Position numbers and translations under genes: made by a program. Positions 13,181-25,726 of a stretch of DNA of 64,000 nucleotides are shown piece by piece. The DNA is from Physcomitrium patens (Eukaryota; Streptophyta; Bryopsida; Funariales; Funariaceae): positions 13,102,272-13,166,271 of the forward strand of contig NC_037253.1 of assembly GCF_000002425.4 (NCBI RefSeq). Reading direction: 5' to 3'. Numbering within the stretch: position 1 is the stretch's first letter; every line of letters starts with the position of its first letter. The notes beneath the pieces are model-generated. The model worked only from the letters and a program-made list of their open reading frames with translations. It made no database searches and was not told the origin of the DNA.

Positions 13181-14398
13181 GGCGCCTAAGCATTAAGGTT
13201 AGTGTATGGGATGAATGGGAAAAGATATGGAAGGATGAAATGGAAGTAGGAAGGACATGGAAGGAATGAATGAATCAGGAGGATGAGGAGTAGGAGGGTG
13301 GATGAGACATAGGGTCGCACGGAGGGGGAGGCAGTTCCATGGATCCATTCCCATTCCCATGCAGTGGCAGGGCAGGGCAGGGCAGGGCACAGCAGGGAGA
13401 AGTGCATCCCCCCCCCCCCCTGCACGCTGTCTGTCTGTCTGTCTGTCTGTCTCACCCCTCTGACTCTTTCTCTCTCTGCCCTCCCTCCCACTGCCTCATT
13501 ACCCGAGCTGCTGCTGCCGCTGCTGCGTTCCTTGTCGCAGGCACCGATGCGATTCAATGCAATGCAATGCACCATATGATTGCAATTCAACCGCGAAACG
13601 TGAATTTACACATTGCCCTCTCCCACTCATCTGCATGACAGGACGTTCGTTGTCACGCGGGGACGGACGATCGACGTCTTGACGCTCTGCTCGGGTCGGA
13701 ACGGCTGCGGTGACATGTTCATGAGCTGATCTGAGCTCAAGCTGTACCGCTGGCCTGCCTGCCTACCTGCTTGCCTGTCAAAAACTTAACCGCTCGCTCC
13801 CCCTCGTGTGCTCTATCAGCCTAACCTACACCCCAAGCCAAGCCATGCGAAGTTAGCCGGCCCTTTGCCCACCCATTTTGTAATCTCGTCGACCTCTTCC
13901 CTCGGGTCCTACCCCTCTGTCGCACCATATCTCACTCACCGCCTCTCTTGGTGGTCTTGTCAGTTCGTTTTGCTGTAAGTACAGATTATGAATTACGCCC
14001 TTAATAAGATTTGAGGCTGCTGTTGCATTCACTGGCTAGCAAACATCTCCCCCTCCCCCTTGGGTTTTTGTTGCTGTCAAGCTGTTGCAGGTGTAAGGTG
14101 AGCTCATGATTGTCATCAAGAATGGGCTGGCCCTACTGCTCCCCCCCTCCTGACTTATTTTGTCTACACTCCAGTGTGCCCACCATCCCTCTCACTCCCA
14201 CATTAATTCAGTGCCTAGCTTGCTGCACGTACAGAGCTTTCTCCTCATGCCCAAGATTCTACGCAGCCTGCTCTAAAACCTGAATGAATCCGGAGATGGC
14301 TTCATTACGAAAGATGTTGTGTTATCCTACCCGCTACCCGTAGCTGCCTTGTAGTCGGTAGTTCATTTGAAATGCCGTGTGTCTCAATTAACATCTTG
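13181..14398. other. Upstream region of the receptor kinase gene
   Basis: Composition shifts to balanced or GC-rich. It contains a GGCA-type repeat at 13368-13388, a C-run at 13409-13420, a (GTCT)n run at 13427-13450, GCT-type repeats near 13510 and an AATGC repeat near 13556. Overlapping frames on both strands are products of these repeats. It probably holds the regulatory region of the gene that starts at 15067. Confidence 0.5.
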
Positions 14399-14406
14399 TA
14401 TAAAAA
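14399..14406 (+). promoter_or_regulatory. Candidate TATA box of the receptor kinase gene
   Basis: TATAAAAA lies about 670 bp upstream of the ATG at 15067. A start near 14430 would give a leader of roughly 640 nt containing short upstream ORFs (for example from 14734 and 14759). This is motif and position evidence only. Confidence 0.3.
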
Positions 14407-15066
14407 CTTGCTGTTACCGTTTCTCTCACAACCTTAGAGCTTTGGGAGCTGAGGAACAAGACTAGCGATATTTGATTCCTTTGTCCTGTATTAGACTCAG
14501 AGTGTGGCTTTTTGTCACATTTCCTCCGCACTATCAACACTGTCCCTTGGCTGAAGAGTAGTTCCTCCTTTCGCGTAATAGACTTTCATGGAGTGAGCGA
14601 CTGCTTCCAGGCAAGGGGATATAGAGTACCAATGACTTTCTGACGTGAAGGAGGATTAATCTGCTTGCAGCTGGAGGCTTCTCCTCTTTCCTTTTAAGTT
14701 CTGAAATGCCAAAGTCCAGGAGAGCAGTTACGCTTGTTCGCGCTGATGGGGGTACCATGTGAGGAGAGTCACGATTTCGAGTCCGATTGGAAGCGAGGTT
14801 TATGCAGTTTTCTTGTTTGTGGGCGGAATCACCAGCGTTCAGGGTCAGCGCTGGTCTGCAAGGGCCGGCAAATGGATGATGGAGGCCACACCTCGCACGA
14901 GTACCACCGAGTTCCTTCTCCCTGCAATGACGATTAGGACTACACATGCGCATAGGAGAATCTATGAGAAGCATATCTCGATGTCATTTGGTTTGCAGTA
15001 AATGGTGAGAGTGAACTGAAGGTCAGCTTCAAGCCTCAGAGATAAATACACACAAAGTCGGAGACA

Positions 15067-18000
15067 ATGTCAGGAGGGTATTGGTTCGCACTAGTGCGGC
15101 GCTTGAGCTTCTTGCTGATTGTTACATCATTTTATTTGAATTTAAAATGCTCATCCACGACAATTGCAGATGAAGGTATAAGCTCCTCTTCTAATTAGTC
15201 TAATGTTTTGTCACCACCGAGTTTGATACTGATATCCTGGCAGGATTTTCAAATTTACCCTACAGGACTCAGTCGCGGCCTTTCTTCGCGGAGGTTATTC
15301 CGCGACTTCTGTGAAATGTTTTAGTCTCGTTGTCCTTGCGCTAAACTCTTTGAGCTAAATATAAGTTCTTGAAGGAAGAGTTTAAGATGTTATGGATGAC
15401 TATAGATGGTAGATTTTCAAAACCTAAGTTTGGATTCAAATCAGAAATGATATGCGTGGGTCTAATTTACTTACAAATAGCCAAAAATATGAGATCAGGA
15501 TTCAACGAAGTGCTGTCAATCTTGCAACGAGTCTATTTGGTCCAGGTGAAGAAACTTTAGCCGATTAGCAGTTACAGTTGGCTGTTAGACGCATTTCGAC
15601 AAAGCAAAATAGGTGCCAAAAGGAGTGATGAATCCTTAGTTTGTCAAATCAAATACTTTGGAATGCGCAGTTGCTGCATTAATTGAGCTGAAAAGGGTTT
15701 TCGAGAACGGTGAGTTGGAGCTGTATGACTGGAGCGAGGGAAGTCAGAGCCCATGCCACTGGCGTGGAGTAACTTGTGATAATACCACCTTTTTGGTCAC
15801 CAACTTGTAAGCCTGCACTCGCTCATGGCTTTTCATCTAGTGTCATGACAAGCTTCAGCAAGCCAGTAAATGTTTAACCTCTTTGTTAATCCATTCCAAT
15901 CGCCAATTTAGGATATAACAGCCAATCTTTTGCTGTGCATACTTAAAATTTTCCTCAGGTTCCCTAATATATTTATAGATGCATTTTCTTTCCAGTAATA
16001 TTTATCAACCATCTATGACGCATTGTGGGTATTAATAAGTTATCAGATTTCATTTCTCACACGGCCAACTGTGAAAGAGCGGCATTGATTAATTTCTGAA
16101 TGTTGAGTTGCACCAATCCTGCAGAAACATCTCAGTTCTTGCTCTCTCAGGAGAAATATCTCCAGCAATTGGCAATCTACACAGTCTTCAGTATTTGTGA
16201 GTATCCAATGCATTGACCCAGTGCAGGTAATCGTATTAGATTTGTATTCTAGATGTAGTTTTCAACACTCAGCTTTCATCCTCCGCCTGTTATATCTCCT
16301 TTCATGCTGTGTTCGGTGTTTGACATTGATCAGCCAGACAGTTTTAAGACATTAATCCTAAATTTTTGGCTGCAGGGATATGAGTGAGAATAATATTTCT
16401 GGGCAAATTCCTACGGAGATAAGCAATTGTATAAGCTTGGTTTATTTGTAAGGCTTTCGGTGGACGCTAGAATCTATATTTTTAACCCTGCATTAAGTTC
16501 GAAAATTGTAAAATGTGAACCTGATGCTCTCAGATTTATGTGAACAAGATGGATAATTCTTGTTGAGAGACGCATTTCATGCATTAAATATCTCCTCCTT
16601 ATTGTTGTACAACTAAGCAACACTCTGAACTTTTACAGGAATTTGCAATATAACAACCTGACTGGCGAAATTCCTTATCTCATGTCACAGCTTCAACAAC
16701 TAGAGTTTCTGTGAGTCATCGAACTTTTGAACGTAGAACTTTACACATTTCTGAGTTTGTTACTGGCTTTTACACCCCAACAGGTTTGACCAACTGAGAA
16801 AGTATTGTGGTGTGCAGAGCTTTGGGATACAACCATCTCAATGGTCCGATTCCATCAACATTTTCAAGTCTCACAAACCTTGAACATTTGTAAGTAATTC
16901 GTTGTCTTCACAAGCGTTTAGTAACTACTCTACATGGTAATTATATGATTCAAGTGCAGATTGATACTCTGGCAGAATTCTTTTATCATTCTTATTTTAA
17001 GAAAATTTGCGTGTGAGTGACCAGAGATCTCCAGATGAACGAACTTTCCGGGCCGATACCCTCCTTGATTTATTGGAGCGAGTCCCTTCAGTATCTGTAA
17101 GCCCTTCACTTTACTTCAATTTTGTTCTTCCTTGATCAAAGAAGTCGAGGATTGGAAGGAGTTGGAAAGTTATACCAAAGTGGGTATTGTGACTGCGGTG
17201 GTCGAAAGACCTGCTTGTGAACTATTTGTTGTCTTTTTACAGCATGCTCAGGGGGAATTATCTCACAGGAAGTTTGTCCGCCGATATGTGCCAGCTTACC
17301 CAGCTTGCCTACTTGTAAAGCATCTACACCATATTTTATTTCCATCATTTAATGTATTGTACTTTATACTTTTCCAATCAGATTGTTTTCAGAAAGAACT
17401 GTAAACTTCAATGAATGTGAAGAACACAGATTCTGAAGTAATCCTAGACGGTTTAGAGATGTCTGACCTAAAATATGGTGTGCCATGTATACTAGCAATG
17501 TGCGCAACAACAACCTCACAGGTCCAATACCAGATGGAATCGGAAACTGCACGTCCTTTCAGATCTTGTATGTCTTTGCAAAGCAATCCTTATGTATTAA
17601 AATTGATCATTCCGCTATGTCTAGCACAATTTTGCAGCGATCTTATATATATATATATATATATATTAAAATTGATCATTCCGCTATGTCTAGCACAATT
17701 TTGCAGCGATCTTATATATATATATATATATATATATGGGTGTGTGTGTGTGTGTTGCCAGTTCTCCCTCTCTACTAAGATATGATATTGGGTTGCAGGG
17801 ATTTGAGTTGCAATGACTTAAATGGAGAAATACCGTACAACATCGGTTACCTCCAAGTGAGCACCTTGTAAGTGAATTTACTCTAATTTCACATTTGTTC
17901 GCGTCGAATTACTGTTAACAATGTTGTCATGACTTTGCGATTGGTTTATACTGGAAGCCGGAAGGTATCTGGTATCTCGAGTAGTTTACTTTGCTCGCAA

Positions 18001-21000
18001 TTTCTAAAACCAAATTGTTCACGTTGGTTCAATTTTCAATACATTGTTCTTTATTGATGAAGTCGGTTGAATAATTTTTCTAATGGTATTATTGCTTGCT
18101 ATTACGTTTCTGGGTAAAGCGTGCTTAACATAAATCGTGTGTATCAGGTCTTTGGAAGGCAACAGGTTAAGCGGCCGAATTCCGGAGGTGCTTGGGCTGA
18201 TGCAAGCACTTGTCATCCTGTAAATCACAACCTCTAAATTTATCTTCAAGTTCATCTTCTGAGCAGGTTGCAGATGATTTTGGATTGGAAAATAAAGTTT
18301 CACTGAAACATAGAACATTTGACGTTTACTGAATGCTTTTGTCTCAGAGATTTGAGCTCAAACCATCTTGAGGGTCCAATTCCACCTATCCTTGGGAATC
18401 TGACTTCAGTTACTAAATTGTGAGTCATTCACCAAACTATATTCTGCAATATGCTTTTAAGTTTTGTTCTTGTTTGCAAAATGAAGTTGAGAAGTTGATT
18501 ACAAGTTCTGTGTGATGTCAGAGTGAAATTTAATCTGTAGATATTCAGTTTGGATCATAGACGGATGTGACGTGCTAAGTGAATAACGTAGTGCTTAATC
18601 ATCCATATTCAGGTACCTCTATAACAACCGTTTGACGGGTTCGATACCTGCAGAGCTGGGCAACATGACCCGTTTAAACTATTTGTAACGCACGACCCCA
18701 GATGCTTATCCCTTGAAACCACTCATTATATTTGTTAGAAAGAAGTCTTTGAGTATGATAATTAGTTTTTATTTAATTTATGGAATCAGTTTATATCATA
18801 GATGTGGTGCATTCATCGTCGTAACATTCCTCAGTTTCCTGTCCTACCTTTACAGTAGAAACACCTCACATCCCCTGAATGTGTTTTTTAGAGAATTGAA
18901 CAACAATCAATTGACTGGCGAAATACCTTCTGAGCTTGGTTCCCTTACAGATCTTTTTGAATTGTAAGTATTATCCATTACTTGCAACAATTATACACGT
19001 TTTATTTCACTTGGTGTTAACAGAAGTTTATATTGGTCGATGAATTTTTATGAGGGTAATAAGTGTGAATGATACACCATTTAGTTTCTTTGGTGCCAGT
19101 GAGCTTAGTTCCGTTTTTGTAATTTTTATGACGGTTTTCCACTTTGATCCAGTCAAGGGGAGTGAAAAGATTTAATCTGTACTTGCCACTTTTAGAATAT
19201 CAAATCTCTAACTTTTCGATTATGATGGTTCCTGCTTGAATTTCAGGAAGGTGTCTGAGAATGAACTGACAGGTCCTATACCTGGAAACATCAGCTCCCT
19301 CGCAGCCTTGAACCTTCTGTAAGTGGAAATGCTCCCTCATATCTTGTCGCTTATGCAGGCAGAGGTTGTACTAGGCTTTGATGAACTCGTAAGTTTTTTA
19401 GATAAGCTTTCACTCCACATCAACAGATATGCCCGAGTGAGTTGCAATATAGGCATGACTGTGCAGGGATTTACATGGAAACAGGCTGAATGGCACCATC
19501 CTACCAGATCTTGAGAAACTAACCAATCTGACAAACTTGTAAGTGCCATGCAATTTGTATTCTACTGATAGCTCGCAAAAGAAATTGATATTCTACTGAT
19601 AGGTGTCCAAGGGGGTACGAGTAACTCGACCACCCTTCATGAAATATGACAGGATCATCTACTTTTTGTTTTATATATCTCTTTACTGTTTGAATATTCA
19701 TCCGACAGAAATACCTTCATTACCCAGCATATCTTTCATTAGGCAGTGTATCTTTGGTCAATCGTATACTAAGCTTAGTAATTGTTTATGGTTCAACCAA
19801 AACCATGGTCATTAGGATTTATGATTAACATGCTCTGTTTATTTGAATGGTTTGTGACCTGTTCTCCTAGGAACCTCTCCTCAAACTCTTTTTCGGGATT
19901 TATCCCCGAAGAGGTTGGACTTATTCTCAATCTTGACAAATTGTGAGTGTTCTCAAGAACATTGTCAATGCCGCAATTCTCTACACATTCAACGACTGCC
20001 TGTTTGGTGCTTAGTGCGCCTGATTTCTCTTTATTTATTTGTTTAATTATTACAAGTGAAAAATCAAGAGGCCTCCTCTGGAAGGATCAGATCATAAGAA
20101 TTCTGATTTGAAGTGGTGAAGCTGCTGTTTATTGCAGAGATTTGTCACACAACAATCTGACCGGTCCGGTACCTAGTTCCATCGGCAGTCTTGAGCATCT
20201 GCTTTACCTGTAAGTTTTCATTATTCATTTATGGCTGTGGACTTACCATGGATTCACAACTTAGTGTGTCATGTTGAGGTTTTCTAAAGACTCTAAACGA
20301 GTTTCTATCAAGGTTGGGCTGAATTAAATTTAAATTAGTTGATATAAATTATTCTAACTACAGACTCACTATGCTCTTTGCGATTGTGAGGGCCCAATAG
20401 AGACCTGCACGCCAACAAATTGAGCGGCCCGATAGGTGTCCAAGGGGGTACGAGTAACTCGACCACCCTAAGTTACTTGTGAGTCTCGATTGCCTTTCCC
20501 TTTAGCGGCTCACGCATGATGGATGCATCTTGTACCACTGTTCGCATTTTATGTTAGATTCTGTCAAGAGAGGAAGTTTTCATTTTATTTCGCTTGTGCA
20601 AATATACATAGCAGTGCACCTTCTGATTTAACCGTAGTTAACTATCACAATTTTGTGTTTTCTTTCCAGACAATGCTCTCATCTCAATTACCTGTAAGTT
20701 ATAAGTCCCTTTTATGTTACCGTCCTCAACATAAATCACATGTCACAACTCATTTCATAAAGCATAATGGCGCATTTGGAGGAGATTATACGAAGGAATA
20801 AGTGTTCGACGTACAATTTGGATCCCAACTAATGAAGGGTTTTTGTTCCAGTGATCTTTCGCACAACGAGTTTTTTGGGCCAATACCAATTGAGCTAGGC
20901 CAACTTGAAGAAGTGAATTTCATGTAAGAACTACTGGCTTCAACTTTGATCTTGTGCCCTAATTTTTATTCCATTTTTTTTACTGCTGGTCTAAAAAGTT

Positions 21001-23722
21001 GGTGCTCGGCATTTATCTTTCAGTAGCTTCGCTCTGACGTTCTTCATTGTTTGGCAGAGATTTATCATTCAACAATCTTTCAGGTTCAATACCAAGGCAG
21101 CTTAATAATTGCTTCAACTTGAAGAACTTGTAAGTGAATCGCCCAATAATGTTTGTAGCTTTCATTTTATGCTCCTATCCCTGTGTACTAACTTTTAATC
21201 TTTGATACAGCCTTTTAGTAAGACCGGTCTCTTGCTGCAGGAATCTTTCATACAACCATTTATCTGGAGAAGTTCCTGTTTCAGACATATTCGCAAGGTT
21301 TCCCCTTAGCAGGTAATGCCGTTTTATTGACATGTTTTCGACATTTAGCAGTGGTAGCAGATGCAAAATATAATCATGTGCACTGACGAGCATTGGCAGG
21401 GTCGATGGTTAACAGGCTGTCAGTCAAGTTCTATATCGATATGTGTTCAATATGGGTTTTGGGCGTGGTTGACGCAGCTACTATGGCAATCCCCAGCTAT
21501 GCACTGCAATTAATAATTTGTGCAAGAAGACGATGCCTAAGGGTGCATCTCGAACGAATGGTACGCCTTCAAAAGTCCACTACAACTCACGTGAAAAGTA
21601 TAATTCGTAAAAAATGATGTAACGTGAACTGTCAAATGTAGAGGCTCAGCTAAAACGATCATTGCTGTTGTGTCCTTCATACAATGTCCTTCACGTTGTG
21701 GATGCAATGATGTAACCTTCATACAAATCATTCACTTCACATGGAGCGGCAGCGTGTGGCCAATTCTGAAGACAAACCTCTCGTCAATGCTTAGGTCCAC
21801 TGGGAGCAACAGCTGCATGGGGAATCTCGATCTCTGTTATTTGCCTCCTCGCTCTTCTATTGTTCGGAGCCATGCGCATCATGCGGCCTCGTCACCTTCT
21901 AAAGATGTCTAAAGCACCACAAGGTACATTTTGAAATTTCACGCGCATAAATTGTGGGCACATGCTTTCAACGCATCCTTGGAACGGATTTGAGGTATTT
22001 TCACGCAGTATAAATTGTTAGTGGGAATTATTTTGCAACAGTCAGCGTCATTATAGAAACAGTGGGGATGGCTCACAAGTATTGGGGAAACATCCACCAT
22101 GAGCAGGGCCACCAAAATTAGTGACATTTCACTTGGGAATGGCGCCACAGTCTTACGAGGAGATGATGCGTCTGACGGAGAATCTGAGCGAGAAGTACGT
22201 GGCAGGGAGGGGAGGTTCCAGTACTGTGTACAAATGCACTCTCAAGAACGGTCACTCAATCGCCATCAAGAAGCTGTTTAATTACTATCCTCAAAACATT
22301 CATGAATTCGAGACAGAGTGAAAACATTGGGTAACATCAAGCACCGTAATGTTGTGAGTCTGCGTGGTTACTCCATGTCATCAGCTGGCAACTTTCTCTT
22401 TTACGATTTTATGGAGTACGGTAGCTTGTATGACCATCTTCATGGTGAGAAGCTGCTCTCATCTGCCCCCCTTCAATTGAACCCTCTTCATCAGTTCAAT
22501 CTCATTGATATTTCGTAGAGCTTCCAAGCGCACGAGGACGTGTAGATTGGCTGCATTGTCATTAAAATTTAAGAACATTTTACACTGGAATGTTTTTAGC
22601 ACTTCAAGATTCTGCTGTTATGTTCAGGACATGCAAAGCGGTCCAAAAAGATGGATTGGAACACACGTCTGAAGATAGCATTGGGGGCATCACAAGGACT
22701 CGCATACCTACACCAAGACTGTAAACCTCAAGTTATCCATCGGGATGTGAAATCGTGCAACATACTTCTGAATGCGAATATGGAGGCGCACCTGTGTGAT
22801 TTTGGGCTCGCTAAAAACATTCAACCTACCCGGACGCATACCTCAACATTTGTGCTGGGTACGATAGGATACATCGATCCAGAATACGCCCAAACTTCTC
22901 GTCTGAATGAGAAGTCAGATGTCTACAGCTTCGGTATAGTTCTTCTGGAGCTTCTCATGGGCAAAAAGGCCGTTGATGATGAAGTAAATTTACTCGATTG
23001 GGTAAGCCCACCCCTGCGACAACACAATCTTCTTGGCTTCATTTGTCATTTGTGACAAAGACCACTGAAACTGCACATATTTTTCACTAAGCTGTTTTAT
23101 ATTATTTTTCATGAGAGAAAGATAACTTCATTTACGAGAGAGATTTGCTTATTCAGTAACTTCTGTTGTTTGCAACACGTGAAAGAATTACCGATTGTCT
23201 CTGAATGCTTTATTGAACCTAACTGAGTTGAAGTCCTAGTTGTAGTTCTTATCAGTGTTACATTCTTGACTTAGGAAGTCATAGTAGAGATATATTACAG
23301 AATACCTTTCTACAGATTCTAAACGAAATAGTTGCTAACCATCGTTGTTTGTATCTGGCTTGCAGGTGAGGTCCAAAATCGAAGACAAGAATCTGCTGGA
23401 GTTTGTGGACCCATACGTGCGAGCAACATGTCCAAGTATGAACCACCTTGAGAAGGCGCTGAAGCTGGCACTGTTGTGTGCAAAACAAACACCATCACAA
23501 CGACCTACCATGTATGATGTGGCTCAAGTGCTGAGCTCACTTCTACCAGTGGCGTCATCCCCTTACAAACCCCCAACCTATCCCTCGCCAGGATCCAAAC
23601 ATCGGCGTTACATCGACACCTACAGCGCTAAGCCAGCCGAGGGCATCAATGCCAACAGCACTTCCTCCGGCGGAGACTTGCTGGACCAGTTTGAGAATGT
23701 GATCAATTCACGAAATATGTGA
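15067..23722 (+). CDS. ERECTA-family LRR receptor-like kinase (28 exons, frameshifted)
   Basis: A plasma-membrane receptor kinase of the ERECTA type, a family that perceives secreted peptides in development. Exons: 15067-15175 (signal peptide), 15671-15806 (LRRNT with CHWRGVTC), then one LRR per exon with phase-conserved GT-AG introns: 16125-16196, 16376-16447, 16639-16710, 16818-16889, 17025-17096, 17243-17314, 17496-17567, 17799-17867, 18148-18219, 18348-18419, 18613-18684, 18892-18963, 19247-19318, 19467-19538, 19871-19942, 20138-20209, 20401-20478, 20670-20693, 20852-20923, 21058-21129, 21241-21312; then 21478-21560 (GNPQLC cap), 21795-21923 (transmembrane), 22107-22444, 22628-23001 and 23366-23722 (kinase). 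LRR exons are 72 nt, with one of 69 nt. Kinase marks: IAIKK, HRDVKSCN, CDFGLAK, GTIGYIDPEY. About 997 residues and 20 LRRs, as expected for ERECTA. Oddities: one base is missing near 22320, creating TGA after FETE; the 20401 exon lost its second LRR half and is followed by a 24-nt exon. It may be a pseudogene, or the base may be an assembly error. Confidence 0.9.
17595..17733 (+). repeat. Two-copy 69-bp tandem duplication in an intron
   Basis: A unit of about 50 bp of unique sequence plus an (AT)n tail occurs twice, from 17595 and from 17664, in the intron after the exon ending at 17567. The unique parts look identical. This fits recent slippage or unequal exchange through the AT microsatellite. 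It leaves both flanking splice sites intact. Confidence 0.85.
19598..19636 (+). repeat. Intronic copy of 39 bp found inside an LRR exon
   Basis: The same 39 bp occur at 20431-20469, inside the exon 20401-20478 of the same gene, without a visible mismatch. In the exon this segment replaces the expected second half of the LRR with non-LRR residues (GVQGGTSNSTT). The intronic copy lies in the intron between 19539 and 19870. Confidence 0.85.
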
Positions 23723-24898
23723 TAGATTACTCAATGTCGAGGCCACTCTCCGCCTGAACAACCTTCCCAATTCTTAAACAAAAACAAAACTCGAGTCCCA
23801 TTGTGTCCACCTGTAAATTCCCTGTCAGTAAATTAAATAGAATGGTAGAGATACTGCAATGAGGGTAGATCATGGAGTCCTCAAGCTGCATTTGTTCTGT
23901 CCCTGACGGAACCTGTAGAAATTGGCTGAGTGCTCGGTTGCTATCAGGCCACCCAGTGGCCCACTGGAATTACTCTACTTCCTGCTGGGACTGATCATCA
24001 AGCGAGACTCATGTCACATACAAGTCAAAGAGTGCTGTATGAATACATTCAAACAGCAATCCGAACCAGTAAGATCTATTAGCGACAGAGAAACCGAGAC
24101 GCCGAGTGGCCATTTATCAGGTTTGATTTACTTTTCTGTCATTCTATAAACCTTCTTTTGGCCCTTCAATCACACCTCAGCCCCTCTGCCACCTGCACGA
24201 CTCAATGGGTTTGTATGAATTAAGTTTTCCTACACTTCAAATATTAGGCACTTTCAAACCAAGAAAATTCTTTCTGCTCTGTTCATAGTTACCCTACAAA
24301 TTACACTATTCATTATAATTTGCATAAAGCAGTTGAAACATATGTTAGAACTGGATGTACCTGACCAACTTGGTATTCCATTCCCTCCGACATTCCTTCT
24401 AGCAGTGTACACCATAGTTTAACAACTCACATCAAAGTCAAAAGTTCTCACTTGAACATGTGTCAAAGAGCTTTCCCTACTCGTCCATTTCACGACTTCA
24501 TATAAAGCGCAAAAAATCCAGGGTACACTACTTAGAAGTAATGAGGGAAATGGCCTACGTATTAATGTCCAAAATTCAGTGCTCCCAACTAATTTACCTT
24601 TGCTACTATTAAAAAGGCAGGATTTTCAACCTGTAACTATTTAAACCTCCCTTCTACATACACTTGATTCATAGTCTTGCACAGGTCCGGCTAGCAAAGA
24701 ACCCGCACACGAGAAAACTTTAACCTCATACACCTTGACATGATAATGGTACACATGTATAGACGCTGCGATAACATGTACAGACGCTGCGATGACATGA
24801 ACAGTTGGCATCCTATCATACTTCTGCAAACTAATCACTTCCTCAACTTAATTTTGGTACCAGTATATTTGTCCCTAAGCTGCGAAGCAACACCATCA
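23723..24898. other. Intergenic space between convergent genes
   Basis: This separates the stop of the plus-strand kinase gene from the stop of the minus-strand NPH3 gene, so it should hold both 3' UTRs and polyadenylation regions. The short frames in it have no domain signal. Confidence 0.6.
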
Positions 24899-25695
24899 CT
24901 ATGAGATTGAGTGCCTTCTCGGTCTCCTACCGAATCCACTTCGCGAATTAGATTCTGTAACTTGAACAGGATTGGCACTGCCATTACTGGAGCTTAAGTC
25001 TTTCGAGTCTCTGCGAGCAAATGGGTTTAATCTGCTTAATTTCCTACCAACTGTTGATTTTGAGCTCTTTACAGGTTTCTCCTGCATGTCTTGCTTCATT
25101 AGCGCATGATCATTTTCAAGGTCAGTTAACCGCATCCGCATTCGCGCAAGTTCCAACTTGAGTTCTCTATTCTCCCGCCGAATGAGGGAATAACTATCTT
25201 TTGGTGAATGTGCAGCACTCAGATTCTCATTGCCCAGCCGGTGTTGGTAGTTTCCGCCGCCAGTGTCCGTCGCATCAGCAAAAGCTCCTGCCGCAAGCGC
25301 ATTTCGCATTCGTAGCTGCTCAAAGTAAAGAACTTGGACAACCACTTGCACCGGTAACCTTTCATTTTGGGCTGCATGTGTGCAAGCCTCTTGTGATAGT
25401 TTCTGGCAGTCCATCAACTTGCATAATTTCTTTCTATCCACCTCGGACAATGCTGGATGTGCCTGTAAGACAGAAGCATGTAATCCAGACTCAAGGAGCG
25501 TCATGAAGAGATGGAAGAATACAGCATGCCACTTCGAAACAAGCTCAAAACAGAAACATGCCAAACAAGCAATATATTATATCAAACTGATGTTTCCAAA
25601 ATCTACAAGTTTGCATATTTACTTATCCCGTTGCATTCCGTCTATAAATGGCAACATAATTCAAAAGAAATCAGCCTGACTGTGAGCTTGTTGAG

Positions 25696-25726
<31 letters not shown>

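Noticed and set aside
13186-13638. Several frames upstream of the receptor kinase
   Set aside because: They arise from GGCA, GTCT and GCT repeats read in several frames.
14534-14974. 146-codon minus-strand frame opposite the kinase leader
   Set aside because: It has no known domain. The region fits a 5' leader of the plus-strand gene better.
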